Notes under the pieces: generated by a model
Databases searched by the model: none
What the model was told of the DNA's origin: nothing
Seen by the model: the letters and a program-made list of their open reading frames with translations, nothing else
Part shown: positions 8,999 to 17,589 of the stretch, one piece after another
How positions within the stretch are numbered: position 1 is the first letter of the stretch
Layout of the letters: each line of letters opens with the position of its first letter
Source of the DNA: Actinidia chinensis
Taxonomy: Eukaryota > Streptophyta > Magnoliopsida > Ericales > Actinidiaceae
DNA: 19,681 bases
Direction of reading: 5' to 3'
NCBI GenBank assembly: GCA_009663005.1
Contig: VIGQ01002175.1
Location: 1 to 19,681, forward strand
Translations under genes and position numbers: made by a program

Positions 8999-9181
8999 AT
9001 ATTTTTTTCTTATCCGCCACCCCCTTATTCCCCCGGATACCTTTTAGTTAGGACTCTAGGCACCAAAAAATTATCCGCCTTATCTACCTCCGGGGGACTA
9101 AATTATCGCCAAGCCAACACCGGGAGAAAAAAATTATCCGGGGGAAAAGTTATCCCCTCCGTATCCGGTAGCAAACACCCC
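8380..9181. mobile_element. Outer foldback (MITE-like) element interrupted by a second one
   Basis: The left end, 8380-8420 (GGCTCGTTTGGATGCGAGGA onward), resembles the reverse complement of the right end near 9181 (AGGGGTGTTTGCTACCGGAT onward), including the 'ggg(g)ata/gtt..actttt' inner part. If 8421-8801 is removed, the left arm continues at 8802 (GGGGGGCATAATTGTTGGAG) in step with the right arm. Inner arms 'ataagggtggcggataagga' near 8868 and its complement near 9010 pair well. Flanks show TAA on both sides, which would suit a PIF/Harbinger-type duplication but is weak in AT-rich DNA. No coding capacity. Confidence 0.5.
8421..8801. mobile_element. Inner foldback (MITE-like) element, nested
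   Basis: Ends GGGGCCCCGTTTGGCTAGAG and CTCCAGCCAAACGGGCCC are near-perfect terminal inverted repeats of about 27 bp. TA (or TAG) flanks both sides at 8419-8420 and 8802-8803. Beyond the tips the arms stay roughly complementary, with words such as 'aaagagaaacaaaat' answered by 'attttgtttctctct', around a TA-rich centre (8569-8596). 381 bp, no coding frame. A two-base TA duplication would suggest Tc1/mariner and a three-base one PIF/Harbinger; the sequence does not decide. Confidence 0.65.
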
Positions 9182-10227
9182 TAAATACATTAAAAAAATG
9201 GATAAGACTCCAACTATACAATAAGCCATAAACATGCAAACCAAATCACAGCATATCTCACAAAATAGACCAACGATTCAAGGTAACAGAATCATAAAAC
9301 TAAGGCAAGATCCTGCAATCTCATATAGTTCTTCAAAAGTTTTGTTTAGCATAGAAAAATAAATTTGTAGCAACAATTTTATAATTATATCTAATATGTT
9401 AGATTTTAAAAAATGTTGGGATGGAAAAGAGGGATTCATTGCCTACCTAGATTCCAACACGATCGCAGTAAAGCAGATAAAGAGGGATTCATGGCCATAT
9501 TGAAAACAAAAATTTTTAGGGGGGGGGGGGGGGGGGGGAAAATTAAGCAAAAAAATTTGGATCAATTTTTAATTATACAATATTTTTTATTATTGATCTT
9601 TTTAATAAAGTAAGCAGAAATATGAGACCAAAATTTAAATAAAAAAATACTGTAAAAAAAAATCCAATCAAGAAAGCTAGGTTGCTTGTAAGTAGGAAAA
9701 TTATCTGCCTAAAATCCAAGATTACATTGAATTGAGTGCCCATAGTTACCCCACAATCATGTAAAACCACAAATTAAATCAAAACACACGCGACATAAAT
9801 TGGTAGGGCAATATCAATCCGTAAGATTGAAGTTAAATGTTATAGAAGAGCAACAACATATCAAAACGCACGCACAAACAACAAGCAAAGACATATTCAG
9901 GCAATATCAAATCACACAAGCTTGAAATGAAAGGTATAGAAGATCAAAAATCAAACAGGAGATTGCAACATCAAAAAACAAAAAACAAGTGCAACATCAT
10001 CTAAAAAATATACATACAAAATTGACGATCAGGACAGACGTCTATTTCGAAGCAACAAGAATTCAAAAATAAGTGGATTGATCTTATTAAAATACAAGAA
10101 CGTAAATCATCGAATTCTGATGATCCATATTCCTACATCATGTAGGATGAATGTTCATAGAAACTTCATCGCAGGCCATAGAACGTTGAAAAAATTAAGC
10201 ATCATAAACTGAGAAGGTGTACTCATC
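9182..10227. other. No gene seen; poly-G and short direct repeat
   Basis: AT-rich. AAAGAGGGATTCAT occurs twice, at 9425-9438 and 9479-9492. The open frames at 9413-9613 (plus) and 9573-9770 (minus) are dominated by the G run and T-rich sequence. Confidence 0.45.
9519..9538. repeat. Poly-G tract (20 G)
   Basis: Twenty consecutive guanines, the longest of three such C or G runs in the window. Confidence 0.9.
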
Positions 10228-10531
10228 TTCATGATCAAACTCAATAACAATGGAGAAATAGATCAAACGTGAAAAAATTAAAATTAAAAAGTATTTACTT
10301 TATCTCGTACAACTTACCTTTAATTTCACATGAATCGAGTAGCTTCAAGCTCAATCTTTTTAGAACATGAAAAGGTAGTTTAAATTTCGCTTGTTGTGCT
10401 GAGTTAGATTAGAAACAAACACAATACCTTCAAAATGAAACACCAAACGATCACTTAAAAAGAGGAAGAAATGGCGATGGATATGCCCCTAAATTTCATT
10501 ATCTCTCTCTCTAACTATAGTAGGACTCAAG
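10228..10531 (-). repeat. Duplicated module, left copy
   Basis: Diverged direct copy of 11234-11595. Shared in order: 'aatgga.aaata', 'agatcaaa', 'aaaattaaaattaaaa', 'aactta.ctttaatttcac', 'gaacatgaaa'-like, 'ttcgcttgttgtgc'-like, 'agaagaaatg' and 'actcaagtt'. On the minus strand it resembles a transcript 5' end: a CT/GA-rich leader and an intact AAAG|GTAAGTT donor-like site at about 10312-10320. No protein frame is seen. Confidence 0.45.
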
Positions 10532-11233
10532 TTCCTTATAATTCTTAGACTACTTGACGTGTGAGCTACTTTTTTATTTCCTATTTTTGCGGTAGCCGAG
10601 GGTTAGTAGAGGTGTTGTTAAATTGGCCGGACAGAAAATCGGTCTGGTCCAAAAGTTTGGCTGGACAATATAAATTAGACAAAAAAATTGAAATATAGGC
10701 GTCTCTAGATAGAATTTATAGGACTTGCTTTGGACTTGACGCACTTTGTTTTCCTATTATTATGCCAAAGAAACAAAAGAGGATGGGGCAAGCAAAATAA
10801 AAAGAAAATAGAAAATAAATTATTGATTGGTTTAAAAAATATGAAACCAATATAGAAATAAAAAAGAGATTTCAAAAGGGCCTTGATTTCAGATATGTGA
10901 AGTCATTTGGAGGTCCAATCCAGAAACTAATTAGAATTACATCAATTTGCCATTTATTGCTAATTACACGAACTTCCAATGGGATGGAGTTTAAACAACA
11001 ATCAAAAAAACACCACTAAAGCAAACGATTTGTTTTGTACAAAAAAACACCACAAAGTTCAAAATTAATCTAAAATATATTATTTTGGAACAATTAGGAT
11101 TTAAGTAGTTTCCTCTAACCAAAATTCTTTTACTGTATCCAATTCCTCGATCAGAGACGAACACAAAAAGTTAAAATAACAAAAGAAAAAAAAATTTGAT
11201 AAAACTGAGAAAAAAAATCAAACTTGTCGATTA
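10532..11233. other. No gene seen
   Basis: AT-rich spacer between the two module copies. No coding frame, no PBS and no polypurine tract, which argues against the copies being LTRs of one element. Confidence 0.45.
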
Positions 11234-11595
11234 ATCTCATAGATCAAAACCAAGAAAAATGGAAAATAATAGATCAAAACACGAAGAGGAAAATTAAAAT
11301 TAAAAGTTTTAGCGAATCGCAACTTAACTTTAATTTCACTCGATCGGTGCTTCCAAGTTTTGATACTTTAGCCTGAAATATGTAGTTCGATTTAGAACTC
11401 GTTGCATTGCGTTCTGTCATATGACAAAAATAACCCAACGACTCCTAAATCAAAGGCCACCATCATGAAAGATACATAACAAGTAATCTTCGTCAAGAAG
11501 AGAAAAAGAAGAAATGACAAAAGATGAATACTCTTCAATCTCTACTCTATATACATATCTCCCATTTTGTAGCGATATATCTATAGAGACTCAAG
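11234..11595 (-). repeat. Duplicated module, right copy
   Basis: See the left copy. Here the donor-like site reads AAAGTTAAGTT, so its GT is lost. The minus strand carries a TATA-box-like TGTATATAGAG near 11550 followed by a GA-rich stretch, so this could be a decayed promoter-leader unit. Confidence 0.45.
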
Positions 11596-12674
11596 TTTTT
11601 TTTATTAAATAAGCTTTAAGTTTAAACATAGTAAAACTCTTCAATTGTTTTTACGTGAAAAATTGTATTGTGTAAGAGTTTTATTTCGTATCAAAGTCAA
11701 ACAAAAATGAATTGGTCCCACATTAGGGGAAAGAGAATGTTCCCAAAAGGACATTTTCACTATACACGTGTATTTTATAATTGTGACATCTATTCACAAA
11801 ATACTCTTAAAATAATTAGGCTTATTCTTATTAATATTGTCATAATTAAATATCAAATAAATATTTAATAATGAATATGTGGACGACGTTAAATCTCCCA
11901 ATTTGAGATTCTTGCCTGACAAGGTTAGTCAAAAGGTCTCGATTGAGGATTTCTTGCATAAGCAGCCAAAAAATTGTTTCCACAATGGCGTCTTAAAGAC
12001 GAAATCCTAATGACGGACTCGTCCAATTTAGAATGGCGTAAGATTAGAAAACAAAATTTGATCAACGTGTTATCATATAAAATTGGATAGTGATATATGT
12101 TATGATTCACATTAAATTTATTAATATATAATTATGTCACCTAAATATATCACATATATAGAAATTTGAGGTTGGTTTTAAATGCATCCATCTAATTTTT
12201 CAATTCATGCACACTAGATGAGTTTATGCTTCAAGGAAAACATACTTTTACTTTCATCAAAATACTTTTACTTTCCAAAACTTAGACGCGTGCAGGGTGG
12301 AGTCAGAACTTAGATTTAGGGGGATCAAAATTGCTATAACTTATGTCCAGTAGGCGTGGGTTAAAATTACCAGAACTTATGTTCAGCAGGAATAAAAATT
12401 ATAAAATTAAGAAAAATTACTACTTTTATGTGTGGTCAAAAATTTAGAGATTCAGAGAATGCTTTCCTTGTGTGAAAGGTTCTAATCCCACTTCCTGCTG
12501 TAAACAATTGGAGTGTGGGATTGTGCATATTGATTTTGCCACGGTAGGCAGGTTACAGTAAGAGTAGACAAAATCAATCTGCGATCAGTATATTTATGCC
12601 AATGACTACTTATAATGTGGAATCACTGGCGAGAGATCTGCTAGTGTTAAAAGTTGGGGAAATATGCGATCAAG
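11596..12674. other. No gene seen; short tandem duplications
   Basis: AT-rich up to about 12280, then more mixed. 'atacttttactttc' is repeated at 12242-12255 and 12262-12275. AATCCCAC (12484-12491) and GTGGGATT (12515-12522) form a small inverted repeat. The open frames at 11668-11868, 11925-12110 and 12596-12787 show no domain; the last runs into the LTR. Confidence 0.45.
12327..12390. repeat. 36-bp imperfect tandem repeat
   Basis: 'aaaattgctataacttatg' then 'tccagtagg' (12327-12354) is followed 36 bp on by 'aaaattaccagaacttatg' then 'ttcagcagg' (12363-12390), and a partial third unit starts near 12395. The preceding GGAGTCAGAACTTAG...GGGGGATCAAAATT has the look of a decayed transposon end. 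Confidence 0.5.
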
Positions 12675-12679
12675 CCATC
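12675..12679. repeat. Target site duplication, left (CCATC)
   Basis: CCATC directly abuts the left LTR and recurs at 16006-16010 directly after the right LTR. Five bases is the usual duplication for Ty1/copia integration. Confidence 0.85.
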
Positions 12680-13136
12680 TGTGGCGCCCAAAACGTTTCC
12701 AGTCACTCTGCCAACATAACCACAAACACAAGACAATATTGTGGTGCGGCCAAACAATGCCTACGTCCACGGAGAGGATCTGACTAATTCACTATATCAG
12801 GAATGAATAAATGAATACAAAGGAGGAGAATCACACTCACTCACTCAATCATTCATCTCTAATCTCTCAGTCTTGCTTTTTCTCTCACAGCCTCTCAGGT
12901 CGTACACTTTACAGAGTTATCTACACTGCACCTGCACTCTCTTCCGCTCTTTTCTCTCCGCCTCATCAGAGAATTTTGTCTCTGACAAATAGCCACACGT
13001 ATGTGCATCTAGAAGAAGATGAATGTACTCAAGGATAAGTGCGGCATGGGCTAGGCCTTTCCATGGTTGGGCCTCTCTATGTTAGGCTTGGCTTCCAATT
13101 GGGGTTGGGCCTCCAAGTTTGGGCTGGATCCCAACA
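12680..13136 (-). repeat. Copia LTR, 3' copy
   Basis: Starts TGTTGGGATCC on the minus strand and ends ...CCACA at 12680. Clearly homologous to 15558-16005, with shared blocks 'caaggataag', 'ggcatgggctagg', 'tacactttacagag' and 'agagaggatctga'-like. The inner boundary is fixed by the PPT. Confidence 0.88.
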
Positions 13137-13149
13137 ATCTCCCCCTCTA
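13137..13149 (-). promoter_or_regulatory. Polypurine tract
   Basis: On the minus strand AGAGGGGGAGAT sits directly before the LTR start TGTTGGG, the canonical plus-strand priming site. Confidence 0.85.
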
Positions 13150-13405
13150 GCCCATTGAAGGGTAATCTGAATCTTCAAGTTATCTATCCTACAACTGTCT
13201 GTCCAGCTCCCCGTAATCTGCAAGACTGCATCCGAGATACCTTGCCCTCATCAATGGCAACGCACTTCCAGACTGAATGCCTGCACCTTCTTCACTTAGG
13301 TGCCTTGCTCCCCTCACCGGAGAGCGGCCGCACGTACCTCACTTTGCGAGTCGTCGTGGTCTCCCTCTCTCCTTTCTTGTGTACAATTTGAAGAGATCAC
13401 TGCCA
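13150..13405 (-). other. Remnant between polyprotein and PPT
   Basis: About 250 bp where a full copia element would carry the rest of integrase, reverse transcriptase and RNase H. I could not match its translations to any of these. It may hold a deletion junction with residual 3' non-coding sequence. Confidence 0.4.
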
Positions 13406-14896
13406 CTAATCACATCGAGAGCGAAAGAGACTCGTTTCGGCGAAGTCGCGTCTAGCGATGTACAACTCTTCACAATCGAGTTGTCTCCTTCCTCTGGTTT
13501 TCCCTATTGAATCCTGCACTGGTCGCACGGTCTTGTCTGATAGCTTCCGCATGTGTCTCAATAGCATCTCCTTGCGCTTTTGTACCACTCTGGCTCCGCT
13601 AGGTGTCCCTGCGCTTGCTTTGTGGTCCTGTGTGCACCTTGTTTGTTCCCTTGTCAATTCTTTCCTTCTTAGATCACTGGACCATGTCCGGACAACAGCT
13701 TTTTTTCTTTCTGGGACACTCCCCTCTAGTCGATATGTCCTCTTGTCTTCCTTCCCCCTCAGCACTCTTGTTTCCTTTGAAAATTTCCAGATTCCTCCCT
13801 TACTGGCAATGCTGAAACCCATTGAATCTAGCATCTTGATGAAATCAAATTTTTTCCGTAAGTTGGGGAACATCCGTACCTCGTCAACGTCAAGACCTCC
13901 CTCTGCCATGCGGAACCGGATTGTTCCTTGGCCACACTTTGGTTCGTCGTATTGTTCGCCATCCGTCAAGTCCTCGCATGCGCGTATGTAGAGAACCTCT
14001 TCCTGTCTCTAGAACAAAAATGGTAGGCACTTCCTGAATCCAATTACCTTAGTTTGGATTCTCATCTGCTATGATACTAGGACTGCATCATTATCTGAAT
14101 CTGTCATCACGATGCCGATGCTGTCGTCTGAAGACTGCATATGTGTTTTATACTTTGGACAATTCCTTCTGATATGCCGCCTTGGTCCAGAAAAAACCTT
14201 AAATTGCGACCTCGGTGATTGTGACCTCGGTCGTCCTCTCCTATTATTCCTGTATGACCTCGACCTCTTTCCCTGCTTCCGTCTGAGATTAGGGCCTGCG
14301 ACTCACTTCGATTTGTCATGCCCATCTTTTTCTTCCGTGCCTCTCTTCATTGAATAGGGTATCTTGACTTTACCACATCAACTTCCATCCTACGCGAATT
14401 GCGAGGAAACCACCAATGTCTCCACTCTCTTGTAAGAACTCGAAGCAGTAGAGCCTGCATCTCATCATCAAATTGGATGTCAATACTGCCAACTGGTTGA
14501 CCAAATTCAAAATCACTCGTATGTTCTGCCACCGTCCCTCTCTAAATTTCAAGGTTCACAAGGCCTCCTCATTATAAGGCTTGTTCTGATATCTTCATTT
14601 TTTTTTTTGGTACTGTTCTCCCATGTGGTCCATAACTTGTAAGCACTCATCTCTTGTGCTACATGGGTAAAACCTTATGTGTCCAATGCACTGTCTGCTA
14701 GGTCCATCGTTTTTTTGTTCATCTTTGTCCATTCCTCATCCTTCTTCTCTGTAGTTTTCTCTCCTTTATTCTCTAAAGGATCGTGCAAATCTTTACATGA
14801 TAGATGTCGTCCATCCTTGGTTTTCATAGGGCGTAATTTGTAGCTAAAAGCATAATCATCTGCTCCCAAATTTTCTCTGCCTCTTACTTCTCTCAA
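13406..14896 (-). pseudogene. gag-pro: Copia gag-protease-pre-integrase polyprotein, frameshifted
   Basis: Collinear copia pieces in several frames. 14675-14896 is the gag N-terminus (KDLHDPLENK, then DEEWTKMNKK). 14347-14552 is the gag core (VAEHTSDF-like, then FDDEMQALLL, then VDVVKSR), split over two frames. About 14147-14190 is a decayed zinc knuckle: HIRRNCPKYK keeps His and the last Cys, but the first two Cys are not seen. DSDNDAVLV follows. At 14032-14040 the aspartic protease LDSGSAYH keeps the catalytic DSG, with FCSRD after it. 13406-13969 is one 187-codon frame with the pre-integrase region (TIRFRMAEGG, PNLRKK, LDSMGFS, then LLRHMRKLSD in place of the usual LWHxRLGH). The piece stops before the integrase DDE core. 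At least four frame changes are implied. Confidence 0.85.
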
Positions 14897-14990
14897 ATAT
14901 AAGCAAAATATTCGAAAAACTAACCCCGCGATGAATCCGGGATGCCAAGAAAAACTCCAGAAGGACTTTTCGGTCGAAATCAGACTCTTC

Positions 14991-15099
14991 TGGGACCCAA
15001 CTTGATTAAATTAGAACTTTAGGGACGAAATTGCAATTTTTCCAACTTCAGGGACCAATCTGAATTATAGAAAGTCAGGGACTAAAAGTGACATTTTTT
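14991..15099. repeat. Four imperfect ~29-bp tandem units in the leader
   Basis: GGGAC occurs at 14992, 15022, 15051 and 15078, spaced 30, 29 and 27 bases, each in a similar context: 'tgggacccaactt', 'tagggacgaaatt', 'cagggaccaatct', 'cagggactaaaag'. Confidence 0.65.
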
Positions 15100-15160
15100 A
15101 GTTGACGGTCAACGGTCAACTTTTGACCGATCATGGCTGGTCAACATTCGGTCACTGGTC
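15100..15160. repeat. GGTCAA-rich cluster with inverted repeat
   Basis: AGTTGAC (15100-15106) pairs with GTCAACT (15115-15121). GGTCA occurs several more times up to 15160. These are TTGAC (W-box core) words on one strand or the other. Confidence 0.55.
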
Positions 15161-15540
15161 ATAGAAAGAATTTCTAAGGGACATATTCTTTTGCTGATGG
15201 CATGATGCCGCAGTGCGACACAGAAAAAATATTCTGGAATATGCCTTGCTGATGCCTGATGATCATGCTGATACAGGCGCACATTTCTTCCTCAGCTTCC
15301 CCTTAGCGCGTGCGGGCCTCGCCTGAGGAGTAGATCTCAGCGCCGATCTTCAAGCGTTGCATGGAGATCGTCCGGCATCCGTTTTTGACTCGATTTGAGC
15401 CTGGAGCTTCGCATTGAAAGGCGAATCTCGTGAGCGAATCTCGTGGTATGCTCAAATTCTAGTTTTGAGGCCCTTTTGAATTTGCTTAGAATTCAAAAAT
15501 TTACTCCGTGGTAATCCGGTGGCACTCCGGTTACATCGAA

Positions 15541-15557
15541 CTTGGCTCTGATACCAA
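15541..15557 (-). promoter_or_regulatory. Primer binding site (tRNA-iMet)
   Basis: The minus strand reads TTGGTATCAGAGCCAAG directly after the 5' LTR end CAAACA. TGGTATCAGAGC is the standard initiator-tRNA PBS of plant LTR elements. Confidence 0.9.
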
Positions 15558-15560
15558 TGT

Positions 15561-15593
<33 letters not shown>

Positions 15594-16005
15594 CACATCA
15601 ACCACACACACAAACAAGATTTACGGTGGTTCGCCAACATGCCTACGCCCAGAGAGGATCTGATAATTCACTATCTCGAATGAATTACAATGATATAAAG
15701 GAGGAGATCACACTCAACTCACTCAATCATCTCATCTCCAATATTCTCAGTCTTGCGCTCTTCCTCATAGCCTCTCACCTGTACACTTTACAGAGTTTAT
15801 CTACCCTGCCTGTACTCTCTTTCGCTCTTTCTTCTCTCCGCTCTATCAGAGACTTTTTGTCTTGACAAATAGCAAAGTCTGTGCATTAGAAGAAGAGATG
15901 AAAGACTCAAGGATAAGTTGGGCATGGGCTAGGCTTTCCATGGGTTGGGCCTCTCTAGGGCTGGTTCCAATCGGGTTGGGACTCCAATGGGCTGGATTCC
16001 AAACA
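15558..16005 (-). repeat. Copia LTR, 5' copy
   Basis: 448 bp, TGTTTGG...CAAACA on the minus strand, bounded by the PBS and by CCATC at 16006-16010. It should contain the promoter and RNA start; I did not fix a TATA box. The plus-strand frames at 15542-15865 and 15945-16154 are incidental. Confidence 0.88.
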
Positions 16006-16010
16006 CCATC
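16006..16010. repeat. Target site duplication, right (CCATC)
   Basis: Identical to 12675-12679 and directly flanking the LTR end. Confidence 0.85.
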
Positions 16011-16110
16011 ATCTGTCAGAAGTTAGGACATCAGATTCAAGTTTTTAAGTTTTTTTTTCTCTCTCATATAGAAATTGTGTTAAAGAGAAAAATATACAAT
16101 GATAAACTAT

Positions 16111-16161
16111 GGCTTGCTCGGGCAGGGGGGCCCGCCCCCGAACTATTGCTATGAGCAAGCC
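16111..16161. repeat. GC-rich hairpin
   Basis: GGCTTGCTC (16111-16119) is exactly complementary to GAGCAAGCC (16153-16161). Inside the loop, GGGCAGGGGGG can pair with CCCGCCCCC. It stands out against AT-rich surroundings and directly precedes the open frame at 16155. Confidence 0.7.
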
Positions 16162-16514
16162 GGTGGTCCATCTACGCGAAAATCGGTACAGACACCACGA
16201 TACAAGCACTGTATGACGGTAAGGCTATCATTAATTCCGAGTGTTGCTATTTAGCAATTTGGAGAAATATAACCACGCCAGAGCTTGACGAGGGGCAACG
16301 GCTGACGGCGATCCTAAGAGATCAAGGAGTAAGGTTGCTTGCACGTCAGAAGCTTTTTTTGACAGTCCACATGCTTGAATCGAGACGTTCGGTAGTATTC
16401 TGATGACAGGCTACCAGTCAGGCCTTCCTTAGGAGCATGGCTGGGTCAATCACCTACTCACTAACACAGCAGTGCCGTCATGGAGCACGAGCAGAGTTGC
16501 AGTCTGTCCAGTGA
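16155..16514 (+). other. Unrecognised open frame in a GC-richer island
   Basis: The frame opens after a TGA at 16152-16154. It runs 82 codons to tandem stops TGATGA (16401-16406), then stays open in the same frame for 35 more codons to TGA at 16512. It reads for example SRWSIYAKIGTDTTIQALYD, then ELDEGQRLTAILRDQGVRLL, then ARQKLFLTVHMLESRRS; after the stops, FLRSMAGSITYSLTQQCRHG. No ATG opens the first part, so it would have to be an exon or a fragment. Composition is more balanced than the flanks. It lies outside the copia element (145 bp past its duplication). No family recognised: it may be a captured gene piece, an old transposon ORF or chance. Confidence 0.3.
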
Positions 16515-17303
16515 CACGTTACCGTATTTATTTATCTACTAATCAGTTCCCAAACGTAGGGAACCTAGTAAGTGAAGCATAATAGTAAGAAGTCCTGATA
16601 TCATTTGTCACAGAGAGCTGTAGGCCAGATTGAGTTTTGTTGTAATTAAAGAAGTGTAAACAATTATATTTTGTGTTTCTTTCGTAAATATTCAAGATTG
16701 AAAATGTAAGCTACAATAGAAAAATAGCAAGATTCAAGTACTTAGTCATCTCCTTACCTTAAATGTTTCAATTCCTCTCCTTTATGAACTCACCATTCTT
16801 CAAGATATAATAATTTTGGTTGAAGATTTTCAGTTGAAAATATTATTTCATGACTAAAAGATGGTTTATGAAATAAATAATAATTGAATACTGTTTCAAA
16901 CCATTGGAATATGCAATTGATTTAAACAGGATTGTACAAGTACCTTATGGCAAATAACCAAAGATGGGTACAATTTTAAGTTTTGATCTTAAAAAACTAC
17001 AGAATCACTATAAACATAATTAAATTATTTTGAAATAGAAAAGAAATAGTTCATCGAAGGTTCGAAAGAGGAGTAGTCCTTGAATGAGCCTAAAGATTTA
17101 GCCTTCCATGGGTGTATAAGGTTCAATCTTTAGTGCAAACATATTTAATAAAACAAAAAGATTAAACATGTATTTAAAAAAAAATCTTGGAAAAATAAAA
17201 TAGCATGACATAAAATAAAAATTACAAATTAAAGGTAAAAGGAACTTAACAAACTTTATCAAAAAATAAGAATTCAAAATTGCAAATCTGAAACTAACTA
17301 CAG

Positions 17304-17327
17304 TCTAATCTAATCTAATCTATTCTA
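17304..17327. repeat. (TCTAA)n short tandem repeat
   Basis: Four to five TCTAA units, the last with one extra base change. Confidence 0.7.
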
Positions 17328-17369
17328 AAGCTCAACTAAAAATAAAAAATGCTTTAATCCTAAAAATTA

Positions 17370-17469
17370 ATCTCTCCCTCCGTAATCCCCTTTTATGGAT
17401 GAACGCTCTCCTCTTTTTATAGAAATGAGAGAGAGAGAGAATGATAAGAGAGGCGGGAGGGAGAGAGAT
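17370..17469. repeat. CT/GA inverted repeat with (GA)7
   Basis: ATCTCTCCCTCC (17370-17381) pairs with GGAGGGAGAGAGAT (17456-17469) except for one extra TC. Inside, 'gctctcctct' can pair with the (GA)7 run at 17427-17440. A ~100-nt fold-back is possible; both arms are followed by 'tcccctttt'-like words. Confidence 0.5.
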
Positions 17470-17589
17470 CCCCTTTTTCCTAGTGTTGAACATGCTTGTT
17501 TTTAGTCAATAAAGTGCAAAAAAAATCCTCATCCACCACAAAAACAACTCCGCTTAAAAAGTGTGTCACAGACTAGTCGGGCGAGATGA

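Larger units (their letters stand above)
14897..15540 (-). other. 5' leader of the copia element
   Basis: About 640 bp between the PBS and gag, with no coding frame. It contains the tandem GGGAC repeats at 14991-15099 and a cluster of GGTCAA/TTGACC words at 15100-15160. On the minus strand the TTGAC core matches the W-box bound by WRKY factors, so stress-linked transcription is possible but unproven. Confidence 0.6.
12680..16005 (-). mobile_element. Non-autonomous Ty1/copia LTR retrotransposon (gag and protease only)
   Basis: A bounded 3,326-bp element on the minus strand: 5-bp CCATC duplications, LTRs of 448 bp (right, 5') and 457 bp (left, 3'), a tRNA-iMet PBS just inside the 5' LTR, and the purine tract AGAGGGGGAGAT just before the 3' LTR. 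The internal region is only 2,421 bp, about half that of a full copia element. It holds gag, the protease DSG motif and the pre-integrase region, but no visible integrase core, reverse transcriptase or RNase H. The missing block lies between about 13406 and the PPT. The layout resembles TR-GAG-type or deletion-derivative elements, which need enzymes from a partner. The LTR copies differ mainly by small indels. Confidence 0.9.
16530..17589. other. No gene seen; simple repeats
   Basis: AT-rich, no credible coding frame. Contains the TCTAA repeat and the GA/CT hairpin listed separately. Confidence 0.5.

Noticed and set aside
10228..11595. Reading the duplicated modules as LTRs of one retrotransposon
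   Set aside because: There is no TG...CA ends, no PBS or polypurine tract at the inner borders and no target duplication.
12596..12787. A 63-codon plus-strand frame
   Set aside because: It crosses the target duplication into the LTR, so it cannot be an original gene.
13458..13991. A 177-codon plus-strand open frame
   Set aside because: It is antisense to the 187-codon minus-strand copia frame, whose pre-integrase motifs are recognisable. The plus-strand translation matches nothing.
15542..15865. A 107-codon plus-strand frame
   Set aside because: It lies inside the 5' LTR, antisense to the element, and the other LTR does not preserve it.
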